Assembly: GCF_026914185.1 (NCBI RefSeq)
Contig: NC_070567.1
Location: 4,056,001 to 4,120,000, forward strand
From: Puccinia triticina
Taxonomy: Eukaryota; Basidiomycota; Pucciniomycetes; Pucciniales; Pucciniaceae
Length of the DNA: 64,000 bases
Direction: 5' to 3'
The notes under the pieces are model-generated. The model was not told where the DNA came from, ran no database searches, and saw only the letters and a list, made by a program, of their open reading frames with translations. Of the stretch, positions 52,791-63,200 are shown piece by piece (position 1 is the stretch's first letter; each line of letters begins with the position of its first letter). The translations under genes were made by a program, and so were the position numbers.

Positions 52791-55592
52791 TCTACAACTT
52801 TGCTCACCAGTCCGTACGAAGAAGACCGGGACGGCGAGCAGGAAATTTTAGATTGTTCAATCAATGATCAAAGTCAAGCAGATGAAGATCCCGAGGCTTT
52901 TGAGCATCTTCTCATCTCTTTTAATCAGGTCGCATCCCCGCCTCTTGCCGAAAAATTTCAATCTGATCCCTCCCTGCAAGGGCGACATGAAAATCGCCAG
53001 TCTTCCGATCATCTCCCTCTGACTTGTCCACCGGGTCTTAGTCCTGCTATGGAGCCCGCGCGTACTGCAATCCCTGATTCGGAAGAAGAAGATATTACCG
53101 CTGATCCCGAGCTTTTCAAGCAACCAACTGAAGAGGCAAGTCATCATGAAGCCACTCAGTCGGAATCCAAATTGTCGCCGGAGCCTTCTGATCAATCGCC
53201 TGTCAAGCCTGAGCCTTCTCTACTGAATTCCATCCCGTTGCCTGCGAATCTGGACAGCAAACTTGAAATCCTCTCTGATTCCCATTTTGTGTATCCTCTG
53301 GACTCCAACTCGTCGATGATAGCCCCGTCAGCCAGTGAAGGAATTAAAATTGCTGATGGTGGGGAGATACTCATCTCCCCAGATCCTTCTGAGCCCCTAA
53401 TGGAAGTTCTGTATCATCATACTATCTTTTATGATCATCTGTCCAATCATCAGAAGCTGTGGAGCGTTACTCGAGACAAGAGCAAGATTTCAATCCCCCT
53501 CGATCCTTTACCTCATTACCATCTTTTCAATCCTCACGTTGGCTTCGACGCGGACTTCAATTCCCGCGCCTTCTTTGGCCTTGAGATCTCAGGCGGCAAG
53601 GCAGATCCTAATTTCGCGCAGAAGCGAACAGGAGTAGTCTTCAATCAACTCCCGATATCTGAAGATCGCCTCCGAAATGAGGGTAAACTACCGGTACTTC
53701 AGTTGGAGCATGGTCGAGGGGGTTTCATTTTGGTGGAGGCAGAGGGACTAGAAGTAAGTTCTCTCCTTAGTATGCGCCTCCGGGTAGATATCCACCTCGT
53801 TGTCAAAACCCTACGTCCTGCCACTATCGTGAGCCAAACGCGGTCGCCCTTCTACTCTTTCAGTTCAGTTTTATTACGGCCGATTATCTTCGATCGTCAT
53901 AGAAGGATTGTGCGGGCTTTCCGTCGTCAGGTTGACAGCCGGCTGGAAGCGTCAAAGGACCCATCCGGTTTTGATCTCAAATTTTCTGATCTTACCGAGC
54001 TTCAAAGCGAGATTTTCAACTCTCAAATACCTCTGGTTTTTGCGCTTCAAGGTGCTCAAGACCATTTGAATCACCCATTATCATCCTCTCAAAACAGAAA
54101 TCTCAATTCTCATATCGGTTCTGATGCGCGCGCCAATCCCAGCGTTTCCTTTTGCCTTGTGATCTCGGGTGGAATGGCGGATCTGAGTTTCGCGTGGAGT
54201 CAAACTGGAGTAGGCTCCAATCAAATCCTGACATCCGAAGATCGTCTCCGCAACGAGGGTAAACTACTACCTCTTCGATTGGAGCGAGGGCAGGGAGTCT
54301 GCGGGAAAATCTCTGGACGTATTGGACCAATCATCAAATTCGGGATAGGTTCTGCGGGCATTAAGCCTTTGGCGGCACCATGCTCTGCCATTGGTTTCCA
54401 TCCGATCACTTTGGAACTTTTTGTTATTGCGGAGGCGAGCCAGACTGAAAGTAAGTCCTCCCTCCATAGTATGCACCCCAGGGTAGATGCCACCCAAGTC
54501 GTCAAAACCCTACAATCTGCCACTCTCGTGAGCCACACCCTGTCGCCTCTTGCTGTTTCCAGGTTGGCCGCGATAATACCGACCGTCATCCATCGTTGGA
54601 GCGGGACCAGATCTTGTTTGATTCACCTCAAAAGGCACGCCAAGTGGGTTCGGGAGCTGCGCCTGACGAGGGAACGCTCAGCTGTTCAATGTCATCAAGT
54701 TGCTAGCTTGGATCTTGGCCGACGTATCGGTCTCATCAACGTTTCTTTCCGGTCACCACAAACTTCCTTTGAATCCAAGGAGGATTTTGGTTTTCACTCT
54801 TGGGATGCTCCCGCTGTCATATCACGATCTCTTAATGAAGGCCATCATCAATCTGAATTCTATCCAAGTCAACATGAAGATATCGCATCCTACGGGTCTC
54901 CTGAAGAAAGGTGTTGGTCTTGCGACGTCGACTCAAGCATATTCAGCACCCTAGATTTCGGTTCTGATCCTCGACTCCTAGCTAGGTCTTTGGGCGTAGC
55001 TCTCTCTCCGGATCTTAGTCGATCTTGGTTCAAGCATTCGGATTATCAAATCATTCAGGTCAACATGAAACTCAATCCCAATCAACTTCTCACACCCAAG
55101 GCGACCCTCCGAGACAAGGTTAAACTACCTTCCCCAACGCCGATCCGCCTCCGAGATGAGGTTAAACTAGCTTCCCAATCCTCATCCGATTCTGCCAATC
55201 AACAAACTTCCTTTCAATCTCTGATCCGCCTCCGCAATGAGGCTAAACTATCTGATTTTAGTACGACTTCTGATCCAACTCCTGTTCTCAATCATTCAAA
55301 CTCTTCAATAAATCTCCGCAGGTCTTCAATCCGCCTCCGCAATGAGGCTAAACTAGCGCCATTGTTGATCCTCAATCCACTCCGCAATGAGAGAAAACTA
55401 GGTCTGATTCAGTTGGATGGCAAGGTTGTTGTGAAAGAACAGGGTTTTCTGTGGAGGCATAGGAGTATCAAAGTAAGTCCTCCCAATGTGTGCACCTCTC
55501 GGGTAGTTTCTACCGCTTTGTCAAAAAAAAACTCTACGATTTGCCACATTTGTGAGCAGCCTGCGGGTTCTTCCCCTTTTGTCTTCTCTTGA
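52791..55592 (+). CDS. Element B ORF2, repeat-rich, no known domain
   Basis: In the same frame as Gag, directly after its TAG; first ATG-like codon near 52800. An acidic Ser/Pro-rich first third is followed by two ~500-600 bp internal duplicates (around 53530-53860 and 54100-54560). Each has the RLRNEGKL motif and an intron-like cassette. The last part has five closely spaced LR(N/D)E.KL repeats. It corresponds to the non-enzymatic pol spacer of A and C. It may be translated by readthrough, or the DNA may matter for cis-acting function rather than protein. No enzyme motif is present. Confidence 0.55.
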   Translation, partial: STTLLTSPYEEDRDGEQEILDCSINDQSQADEDPEAFEHLLISFNQVASPPLAEKFQSDPSLQGRHENRQSSDHLPLTCPPGLSPAMEPARTAIPDSEEEDITADPELFKQPTEEASHHEATQSESKLSPEPSDQSPVKPEPSLLNSIPLPANLDSKLEILSDSHFVYPLDSNSSMIAPSASEGIKIADGGEILISPDPSEPLMEVLYHHTIFYDHLSNHQKLWSVTRDKSKISIPLDPLPHYHLFNPHVGFDADFNSRAFFGLEISGGKADPNFAQKRTGVVFNQLPISEDRLRNEGKLPVLQLEHGRGGFILVEAEGLEVSSLLSMRLRVDIHLVVKTLRPATIVSQTRSPFYSFSSVLLRPIIFDRHRRIVRAFRRQVDSRLEASKDPSGFDLKFSDLTELQSEIFNSQIPLVFALQGAQDHLNHPLSSSQNRNLNSHIGSDARANPSVSFCLVISGGMADLSFAWSQTGVGSNQILTSEDRLRNEGKLLPLRLERGQGVCGKISGRIGPIIKFGIGSAGIKPLAAPCSAIGFHPITLELFVIAEASQTESKSSLHSMHPRVDATQVVKTLQSATLVSHTLSPLAVSRLAAIIPTVIHRWSGTRSCLIHLKRHAKWVRELRLTRERSAVQCHQVASLDLGRRIGLINVSFRSPQTSFESKEDFGFHSWDAPAVISRSLNEGHHQSEFYPSQHEDIASYGSPEERCWSCDVDSSIFSTLDFGSDPRLLARSLGVALSPDLSRSWFKHSDYQIIQVNMKLNPNQLLTPKATLRDKVKLPSPTPIRLRDEVKLASQSSSDSANQQTSFQSLIRLRNEAKLSDFSTTSDPTPVLNHSNSSINLRRSSIRLRNEAKLAPLLILNPLRNERKLGLIQLDGKVVVKEQGFLWRHRSIKVSPPNVCTSRVVSTALSKKNSTICHICEQPAGSSPFVFS
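53754..53863 (+). repeat. Intron-like cassette B2
   Basis: GTAAGT at 53754, body with TATGCGCCTCCGGGTAG and GCCACTATCGTGAGCC, then CCCTTCTACTCTTTCAG ending at 53863. 110 nt. Confidence 0.75.
54451..54562 (+). repeat. Intron-like cassette B3
   Basis: GTAAGT at 54451, body with TATGCACCCCAGGGTAG and GCCACTCTCGTGAGCC, then CTCTTGCTGTTTCCAG ending at 54562. 112 nt. Confidence 0.75.
55106..55401 (+). repeat. Array of CTCCG...TAAACTA motifs in element B
   Basis: Five copies at about 55107, 55149, 55230, 55335 and 55379 (type CTCCGCAATGAGGCTAAACT plus A), with two more upstream at 53670 and 54245, each roughly 60-200 bp before a cassette. Spacing is irregular. Confidence 0.78.
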
Positions 55593-55597
55593 TCTAG
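55473..55597 (+). repeat. Intron-like cassette B4 (3' terminal copy)
   Basis: GTAAGT at 55473, body with GTGTGCACCTCTCGGG and TTGTGAGCAGCC, then TTTTGTCTTCTCTTGATCTAG ending at 55597. 125 nt. It lies between ORF2 and the polypurine tract, as cassette A5 does in element A, and the downstream GCGCAGTCTAGGGACAGACT is shared by both elements. Confidence 0.72.
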
Positions 55598-55626
55598 GAA
55601 TGCGTGGCGCAGTCTAGGGACAGACT

Positions 55627-55642
55627 GCAAATGGTGGGTGGA
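55627..55642 (+). promoter_or_regulatory. Element B polypurine tract
   Basis: GCAAATGGTGGGTGGA directly before the 3' LTR. Confidence 0.75.
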
Positions 55643-56327
55643 TGTGGTGTTCAAACCAGTACAGGCCCTCAAGATCATCAAAATCCTGAATCCATCAAGA
55701 TCAGAAATCTCAACAGCAAAACTCTTCAGCCTCAAGATTCTCATCAAGCCCCTCATTCTCAATATCCCTCAAGATTCATCCTCAAGATCTCTTTCCCCTT
55801 CTTTTTCTTTATGCTCTTTTTTATGTTTCTTGGTCCTAACACATGAGTCATGTGGGTTTCTTTCATCTTGTTTGTTTTATTTCTTCTCTTCTGTTGGTTG
55901 TTGTTGTGTTGTGTTTTCTTTTTTCTCCTTGTGGTGTTGTTTTGTAGTTAGGGATGTGATGACATGTCCTGTGACATGTCACTCCCCAGAGTCCAAGTTT
56001 GAGTTTGAACTTGGAGGATGGAATGGCATGGGACTTGCTCTGATCCAAGAGAAATTCCATCACCCTTTTCTGATCCGCTGGCAGTATCCCCAGCACTATT
56101 CTTGATCCTTTATCTCTGATCCTGATCCCTTATCATCATCTGATCCTTAACAAACCAACCACCGCCGACGGTATTCCATCCCTGTCGTCTCTCAAAAATC
56201 CCCCCCCCCCCAACGCTATCACTTTCTGATCCTCATTGCTCTTCATCCGGACCACCACGAGGGCAGCCTCAACAGCACCTTTCCCCTCGACGCTCTGCCT
56301 ACCGCCTGGCACGGTAGGAGTTCCACA
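55643..56327 (+). repeat. Element B 3' LTR (685 bp)
   Basis: Same termini as the 5' LTR, C run three bases longer, few substitutions, followed by the ACGG duplication. Confidence 0.93.
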
Positions 56328-56331
56328 ACGG

Positions 56332-56966
56332 TTAGACTTCCAGACGACAAGAAGTACCAGCGGGTACAACAAGTGAAAGCCTTCCTCATACCGGGCACGG
56401 AATTCACTTTTGCGCAAGTTGAACAGCTGGCGGGTCGGCTAAACCACGTTTCGTACATCCTCCCACAGCTGCGGTGTTACCTTAACAGCCTGTACCAATG
56501 GATGAACGGCTGGATACACAGGAGGACCAAACGCACTCTCCCGAAAGACGCGCGAGTTGACCTCAAATATTGGCTATTGATGCTCCTTCAATACAAGGAG
56601 ACACGGATGATCCAAAACCCAGACCCAATTGAAATTGGGTGGGTGGGGGATGCCTCTACCAGCTTTGGAATAGGCGTCCTCATCAGCAAGAGGTGGGCCC
56701 AATTTCAACTGGCTCAAGGCTGGGACCAAGGCCCAGAGCCAAAAAGAGACATTGCTTGGCTAGAGACGGTTGCGATACGACTCGGGATCCTCATCCTCAA
56801 GGAAATGGGTATCCGGCCCAGGAAGACACTGATTGCCTGGACCAACAACACCACAACTGAAACAGTTATCCTAAAGAGGAAATCAAAACATCCCGCAGTC
56901 AACGAAGAATGGAAGATCATTCAGAAGCTACTTGTAGACATGGAAATCAACATCGTCTCGAGACGC
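56332..56966 (+). pseudogene. DIRS-like RT C-terminus and RNase H (cut by element C)
   Basis: Resumes after element B in the frame left at 51010 (KKT joined to VRLPDDKKY). RT connection region with FTFAQVEQLAGRLNHVSYIL, then an RNase H-like domain with GWVGDASTSFGIGVLI, DIAWLETVAIRLGIL and LIAWTNNTTTETVI. It breaks off at VDMEINIVSRR where element C starts. The remainder, and any tyrosine recombinase, would lie beyond the right window edge. Confidence 0.6.
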
Positions 56967-57841
56967 TGTGGTGCGCGGCATGGTACTGGCAGCGCAGGGG
57001 ACTAGGATCTGGCTCAGTCTTCAAGCTCACTCGGGCGTGGTTTTCTTTCCCATTTGGTGGCGGCTCCCCCTTTTCTTTTCTTCCTTGGGTTGTGTTTCTG
57101 AAGATTCTTGTGCTATCTTTCTTTCTTTCTTTTTTTTTTCTTCTTTCTTGCTTGATGCGGCTCATTATTTTTCTTTCTGTTTGCGCGCGTTGGTAGGGCA
57201 TGAAGGTGTGGGGTTGGTTTTGTTTTTTTTCTTCCTTGGCGAGCGGTTTGTTTCCTTTTTTCCTTTTTTTTAGTTGTGCTGTCTTTGTCGGGTGTGGGTG
57301 CGCGCGGAGCATGATGGATGGTCCGCAGCTTGCTGCGCCTCTCTGGAGTCTAAGTTCTGTTAGAACTTAGGTGAAGGAGGGGGGGGGCATGACCTTTCTG
57401 ATCCAAGTTAAGGGAATCAAAATTTTTCCGATCAATAGCTCGTTGTATTCTTGACCGATCCTTATCCCTGATCCTTTCAAAGACTGTGGCTGCGACAATA
57501 TCTTTGGAGTCTCCCAGTTCAATCCTTCCGATCAACTCAGTTCAAACCTTCCTGATCCTTCGGCGCTCTTTCCCAAAATTGAGTTCTCCGATCTCCTCAC
57601 GGATTCCTCCCCACCTCCTTGAACTCTCTAAGATCACTTCCTTCTCAGCCAACTGTTTGCTTGGCTCCATCTTACAACACAACCGCCGACGCGCTCTCAC
57701 CGCCGTCGTAAAACATTTCAACAACCGCTTTCCGATCTCTACAGCTCATTCGACCATCCCACTTCGGAGGGCTAAAATCTCAACTAATTTCCCAATCCCT
57801 CCCACTAACTGCCGCCGGCCTGCACCGGACGGAGTTCCACA
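56967..57841 (+). repeat. Element C 5' LTR (875 bp)
   Basis: Starts TGTGGTGCGCGGCATGG and ends GGACGGAGTTCCACA, the same terminal pattern as elements A and B. The 3' LTR is beyond the window, so the left boundary rests on the termini, the primer region and the broken host frame. Confidence 0.85.
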
Positions 57842-57843
57842 TT

Positions 57844-57894
57844 TGGTCCCCCAAGCCGGGATCGAACCAGCGACCTCAAGATTTACAGTCTCGC
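57844..57894 (+). promoter_or_regulatory. Element C primer-binding region, 51 nt complementary to tRNA-Tyr
   Basis: TGGTCCCCCAAGCCGGGATC to TTTACAGTCTCGC, two bases after the LTR. One substitution against element A (CCCAAGCC for CCCGAGCC). The three elements diverge immediately after this block. Confidence 0.85.
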
Positions 57895-57992
57895 CAATTT
57901 TTCACGGTTTTGAGACGCTTGGCGGTCTTCTTTTTTTTAGGTTTTTCTTTTTTTTTCTTAGGGTTCAACGGCGGAGGCGCAGGGTACAGAAG

Positions 57993-58099
57993 TAAGTCCT
58001 CCCAATTGTGCACCTCCTAGGGTTTCTTTACACTCGTGTCGAAGCATTACATTGCCACAATCGTGAGCCCTTTGGAATTGCCTTCTCTCTCGATTTCAG
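57993..58099 (+). repeat. Intron-like cassette C1 (leader)
   Basis: GTAAGT at 57993, body with GTGCACCTCCTAGGG, GTCGAAGCATTACATTGCC and CGTGAGCCC, then CTCTCTCGATTTCAG ending at 58099, 26 nt before the gag ATG. 107 nt. Confidence 0.75.
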
Positions 58100-58125
58100 G
58101 CCGAATTTTTTTCCAGCCATTTGCG

Positions 58126-60267
58126 ATGGCCGACGAGGTAGCTGGCGTGAGACGCGTGAAAATCAAGCCCCAGGACAAGGCGTTGGGCTTTGATGGCACA
58201 CACGTCGAGCGTTTCTTGGCGGACTATCAATTGGCCGCAGATTTGGATGGCGCGTCTGAATTCGACATGGCGCAGCAAGTGAGGTTCTTCGTGCGCAAGG
58301 CCGAAGTCAAAGATGTTTTGGAGACCCTTGAGGGGTACGATCCGCCGGTTTGGGCCTCTTTAAAGTCGTCTATGCTTGCGTACTGGGGTCAAGTCGACAC
58401 GGCGCGCTTTACACTGCCGGACTTGGAGGCGTTGGTTCAGTCATGGATCGCGAAGGGAGGTGTTTCCACGGTGGTGGATTATCAGGATTTTCGGCGTGTC
58501 TGGGAGCCGATCCAATCTTATCTCCTCCGTAAAGCTCATATCGACTCGGTGGAGGAAGTGAGGACTCTTTACTACCGTTCATTATCGGCTGGCGTTCAGG
58601 AACGTGTTAGGGACCATCTCATCAAGGCCAAAACCATGATCACCACTCTGGACAATCGGTTTAAGCTCCCCACTTTCGAGATCCTGAAGACCGCGGTCGC
58701 GGAGGTCATGAAGGGTCAAACTGCCTTGACTTTTGAGGATGCGCGATCAACATCTCCAGTTCCCGCAACTTCTTTCCAGCAATCAAACGACATCATGCGT
58801 AGGATGGAGGACAATCGACGTCCTAAGGAGGTGCCTGCTTCCTCTGCGAAGGAGCCTGCTACGGTGGACAAGATTTCGAAAATGTTGCAGTCATTCGAGC
58901 AACGGCTAGAGAAGAAGTTCGTGGCGAAGGGTGCTTCGCCCACCCCGGGTGCGCCGCGAGAGTCTCGTGGCCCTTTAGTTTGTTACTACTGCCATCGGGA
59001 GGGTCACGGTACAGGTCGTTGTATGGAGCTCGTGAAGGATAAGGAGGCAAACCTTGTCGAGCAACGCGGCAATAATTTTTTCCTGCCCAATGGGGCATTA
59101 ATCCCTTTTGATTCCTCGCGACCCATTAGACACGTGGTAGCATCTTTTGTACCCAAGTCAGCAGCAGCCGCGGGAACACCGGAGTTTTGAGCCACGTGTG
59201 GTTCCTTGGAGCCATGGTACCCCCCGGCCGTTTCTTCGCAAACCTATTCTGGAGTTTATCAAGCGGATCCGGCGCGGAAGAAGCACGAGGCTCCGAAGCC
59301 TTACAAGGCGCCGGCAGTTCCCCCTTCCGCTGCACAAAGACCTATTCGTAAGGGCGCGGCTCCTCATCCTGGATCGGACGTCGAGGACATGGAGCCGGAG
59401 CCTGAGTTGTTTGAGCGCGTTCCTGCTTCAACGCCGGAAGATGCACCGGTAGAGGCGCCTGAAGAAGTTGGGCAATCTCCGAAGCCGGCTGCAGCAGGGC
59501 CAAAGGTTCGGTTCGAGCGTGGAATCACCAAGGATCACCCTCACGCGGTTGAGGGCATGTTGAAGAAAATTTCCGATCTTCCGGTGCCCGGCGTGACGGT
59601 TTCGGAACTTTTGGCGATTTCTCCCGCAATGGCAGAAGGCATCAAGAAGTGGGTGTCGCGTAGGCGCGTGGAGATTGGTGCTGAGGATTTGAAGGCCGCG
59701 ACTGGCACGTTGTTGGCGGAGGGACCTGACCCGGAGGGGCCGGGAGGGGGATCGCACTTGTACTCGTGCCCTCTAGGATTTCTTCCCTGTCTAATCGGTG
59801 ATGAGGAGAGTTCTGCTTCCCCTTTAGTAGACTCAGGATCTCAGTTGAATTTGATCTCGGAGGCGATGGCTAACAAGTTCAGTATTAGCCCGCGCGTTAA
59901 TTTTAGCTCTGCGGTTTACGGCATTGGTAATCAGTCCTGTGAATTGGTTGGAGTCGCCGAGGACGTCCAGATCAGAATAGGACGTACGATCGTGGGCTCC
60001 TGCCATTTCTGTATCACGCGAGCGGAAGGACCATTGATCCTGGGACGCCCCTTCCTCATTGACTTTGAGGCTACACTCGCCTTTTCGGGGCGAGGTGGCG
60101 AGAAGATCCTTTTGCCGGATTCGGAGGGACGTCAGATCGAGATTTCTCTTTGTGCGACGGATGCTGGACGGTGGGAGCGGGATTTCCCCGGGAAGGGGCG
60201 AAAAGCGGTTCTGACCAAGATGGGGAAGACTCGCGACGACTCGAATGAGGGTCGTCATTTTTTATGA
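58126..60267 (+). CDS. Element C Gag-protease (one in-frame TGA)
   Basis: Start ATGGCCGACGAGGTAGC at 58126, preferred over an upstream in-frame ATG because the product aligns with element A's MAEPSVV start. Gag region (FDGTHVERFLADYQLAADL; DVLETLEGYDPPVW), zinc knuckle CYYCHREGHGTGRC (~58980-59025), TGA at 59188-59190 after GTPEF. In the same frame the product continues through ATCGSLEPWYPPA to a retropepsin-like protease (PLVDSGSQLNLIS near 59820, LILGRPF near 60035). It stops at 60267 overlapping pol as ATGA. If the TGA is real, Gag alone is the main product and protease needs readthrough. Confidence 0.88.
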
Positions 60268-63200
60268 GCAAAGTTGATCTGGGAAGTGGCCGTTTTAATC
60301 TAGAATCTCGTACTCGCGCCACTGGATCAACTCACATTCAAGAGATTCAACAGCCCGTTTTTCATTCTCTTTCCTCGTCTCACGCTCAAAACAATAATTC
60401 ACAAAAACACAAGAAAATCACTCAAAACATCAAAAACATTTCGGCTCTCTCCGGTTGTGGTTCACTCTCCGATTCTGTCTCTTTTCATTCCTTTTCTGGT
60501 TTTTCTTCGGGCTCGAGGGCGGCGGGTTCTCAGGGCATAGTGGAGGATGAGGGTTGTACGCGGAGGAATTGGGGAACAAAAGTAAGTTCCATCCAATTAT
60601 GCACCTCCGGGCAAGATGCTCTGTTTTCGAAAACCCTACCACGTGCCACTCTCGTGAGCCACCATTTGGATCCGGTTTCTTCATCCCTTTTAGGCGTCCC
60701 GGCGACGTTTTCGGACCTACTCCGAAAAGAGGGTAAACTATTTTCGTGGAAGGTTGGGTGTGAAGGAGGAGAGGTGGTTTTTGGGGCACCGTGGAGGAAC
60801 TTTGGACTGAAAGTAAGTTCCAACCAAAGTGCACCTCCGAGGCGTGATGCTCCTCAAATTTGTCGTACCCTACCGCGTGCCACACTCGTGAGCAAAGGAC
60901 GTTCTGTTGGTTTTGCTTTCGCAGAGAAGTCCGCATTCGAGGATTTTGCGGAGCATCGCACCTGGTTCTTGATGGAGCACGGTCTTCGGCTTGCAGAGCA
61001 GCGGGCGCTTTTGGACGCTTGGGCGGAGGGCGGATTTCTGACGTTCGCCACGAAATATAAACCAGTTTCGAAGAAGATACGCCCCGTTAATCAAGCTATG
61101 CCACAGGATCTTAACCCCCCGTTGCGCCGTCCTCCTCTTTCGCGAGATCCATATCGTGGCCTTCAACGCACTCTCGCCGGCCCTTTTGTCCCTCAAGGCC
61201 GTGTCACCGAAGAGAGGCTCAAAGTGGTGAACTTCGGCCCTGATGGCTGGCTTTGGCCCGATGAGCTGAACTTGATCAAAAATGTCTTGGCTGAGCGTAA
61301 TCTGGCAATAGCTTTTACTGCGGCGGAGCGCGGCTTGTTGAAGGAGTCATATGGCATGCCTTACATCATCCCGGTTGTGGAGCATGAGCCTTGGCAGAAG
61401 AGAAAAATTCCCATACCGGCAGCTAAATTGGATGAATATATCAAAGTTATCCGAGAGCGCATCGACACCGGACTCTATGAGCAATCCACTTCAAGCTACA
61501 CGTCCCCGGTATTCTGTGTACTCAAAAGCAATGGAAAGTTGCGAGTCGTGCACGATCTTCAGCCGTTGAATCGGGTAACCATTAAAGACGCGGGAGTGCC
61601 TCCAGCCACGGAGGAGTTCGTCGAATCTTTCGCGGGCCGGGCTTGCTACGGTTTGGGCGACATTATGGGAGGCTACGACGAGCGCGCCCTGGACCCCATT
61701 TCCCGGCCACTTACCACATTTGAGACGCCGCTAGGTCGCTTCCAGCTCACCCGTCTGCCTCAAGGGGCCACTAATTCTGTCGCTGTGTACCAGGCGCAGA
61801 TGATGTGGATCCTCCAGGAGGAGATCCCTGATCATGCGGGTATTTTTATTGATGATGGGGGCATTAAGGGCCCGGAGTCCGACTACGATGGCGAAGTTCT
61901 GGCTTGGCATTCCGGCATCCGGCGCTTCATTTGGGAATATGCAACAGTATTGGAGCGGGTTCTTTTTCGGATTGAGGAAAGCGGACTTACGGTGTCGGCG
62001 TCAAAGCTGGCGGCGTGTGTGCCGGCCCTGGAAATCGTTGGACATGTCGTTTGCAAAGAAGGACGGAAGATGGCCCCAACAAAGATCAATAAAATTCTTT
62101 CCTGGCCAACACCCATCAACGCATCGGAGATTCGTGGGTTTTTGGGAGTTGTGGTTTATGTGCGGATCTTTATCCCCGCGCTGTCGCAAATTTGTCTCCC
62201 TCTTCGACGATTGACACGCAAAGACGCCGAGTGGATTTGGACAGCGGAGTGCGACGCAGCCTTTGAGAAGCTCAAAACAATTGTAGGGAAAGACATAGTT
62301 CTCGTCAAGATCACCTATGGACCGGAGGCAGGCAAAATCAAATTGGCAGTGGACTCTAGCTTTCATGCGGCTGGGGCGGTTCTTACGCAGGAGGATGCTA
62401 ATGGTCTAGACCGTCCCGCGCTGTATGAATCCCTCCTTTTCACAGACGTCGAATCCCGCTACTCACAGCCAAAACTTGAATTGTGTGGTGTTGCTCGAAT
62501 CCTTAAGAAGTTGCAAACGGTGCTGTGGGGTCAGTTCTTTGAATTACAGGTTGATGCGCACTCTCTGATTGAGATGATCAACGCGCCAAGCTTGCCCAAT
62601 GCTCCTATGACGCGTTGGGTGGCTTTCATTCAATTGTTCTCGTTTGAAATTGTTCATTGGCCTGGGAAGTCTTTCACGATGCCGGACGGGTTGTCGCGGC
62701 GGCCCATGGGAAAAGGGGATGTGGTTCCGGATACCGAGTTTGACAAGGAGGAGCCCCATATCAGGCCGAGAGGATTCTGTTTGGTGGGGGCCGACGGTGG
62801 GTATTCCGGTTATCAGCAAGGGTTCTGGCGGCAGTTGGAGCGGTATTTGTTGGAGCTCAAGATCCCGGAGGACATGAACGCGGAAGATTTTCGGGCACTC
62901 AAACGCAAGTCTGTGGATTTTTTTGTGCACGCAGGAAGGCTCATGAAAAGAGGCTCTCCGTGCCCGCGGATCGTCGTCACTATCGTCGAAAAACAAGATG
63001 AAATACTGCGTAGCTTGCACGAAAATCTTGGCCATCGAGGCGAAACAGAAACTTACCGGCGCATTGCGGAGCGGTTCTGGTGGCCCGCGTTGAAGAAATC
63101 CGTTGTGCGCTGGTGCAAGAGTTGTGAAGCTTGCCAAAAGCGCGATCTCCGCAGACCAATGGAAGTACGCGGTCCTACGGGCGAGAGCGCGGTTTTTGGA

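Larger units (their letters stand above)
51011..56327 (+). mobile_element. Element B, non-autonomous relative of elements A and C
   Basis: LTRs 51011-51692 and 55643-56327, target duplication ACGG (51007-51010, 56328-56331) inside the DIRS-like RT gene. Internal region of 3950 bp with primer region, leader cassette, short Gag and a 930-codon repeat-rich ORF, but no protease, RT, RNase H or integrase. LTRs differ mainly by the length of a C run, so it is young and was presumably mobilised by proteins of A/C-like elements. Confidence 0.9.
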
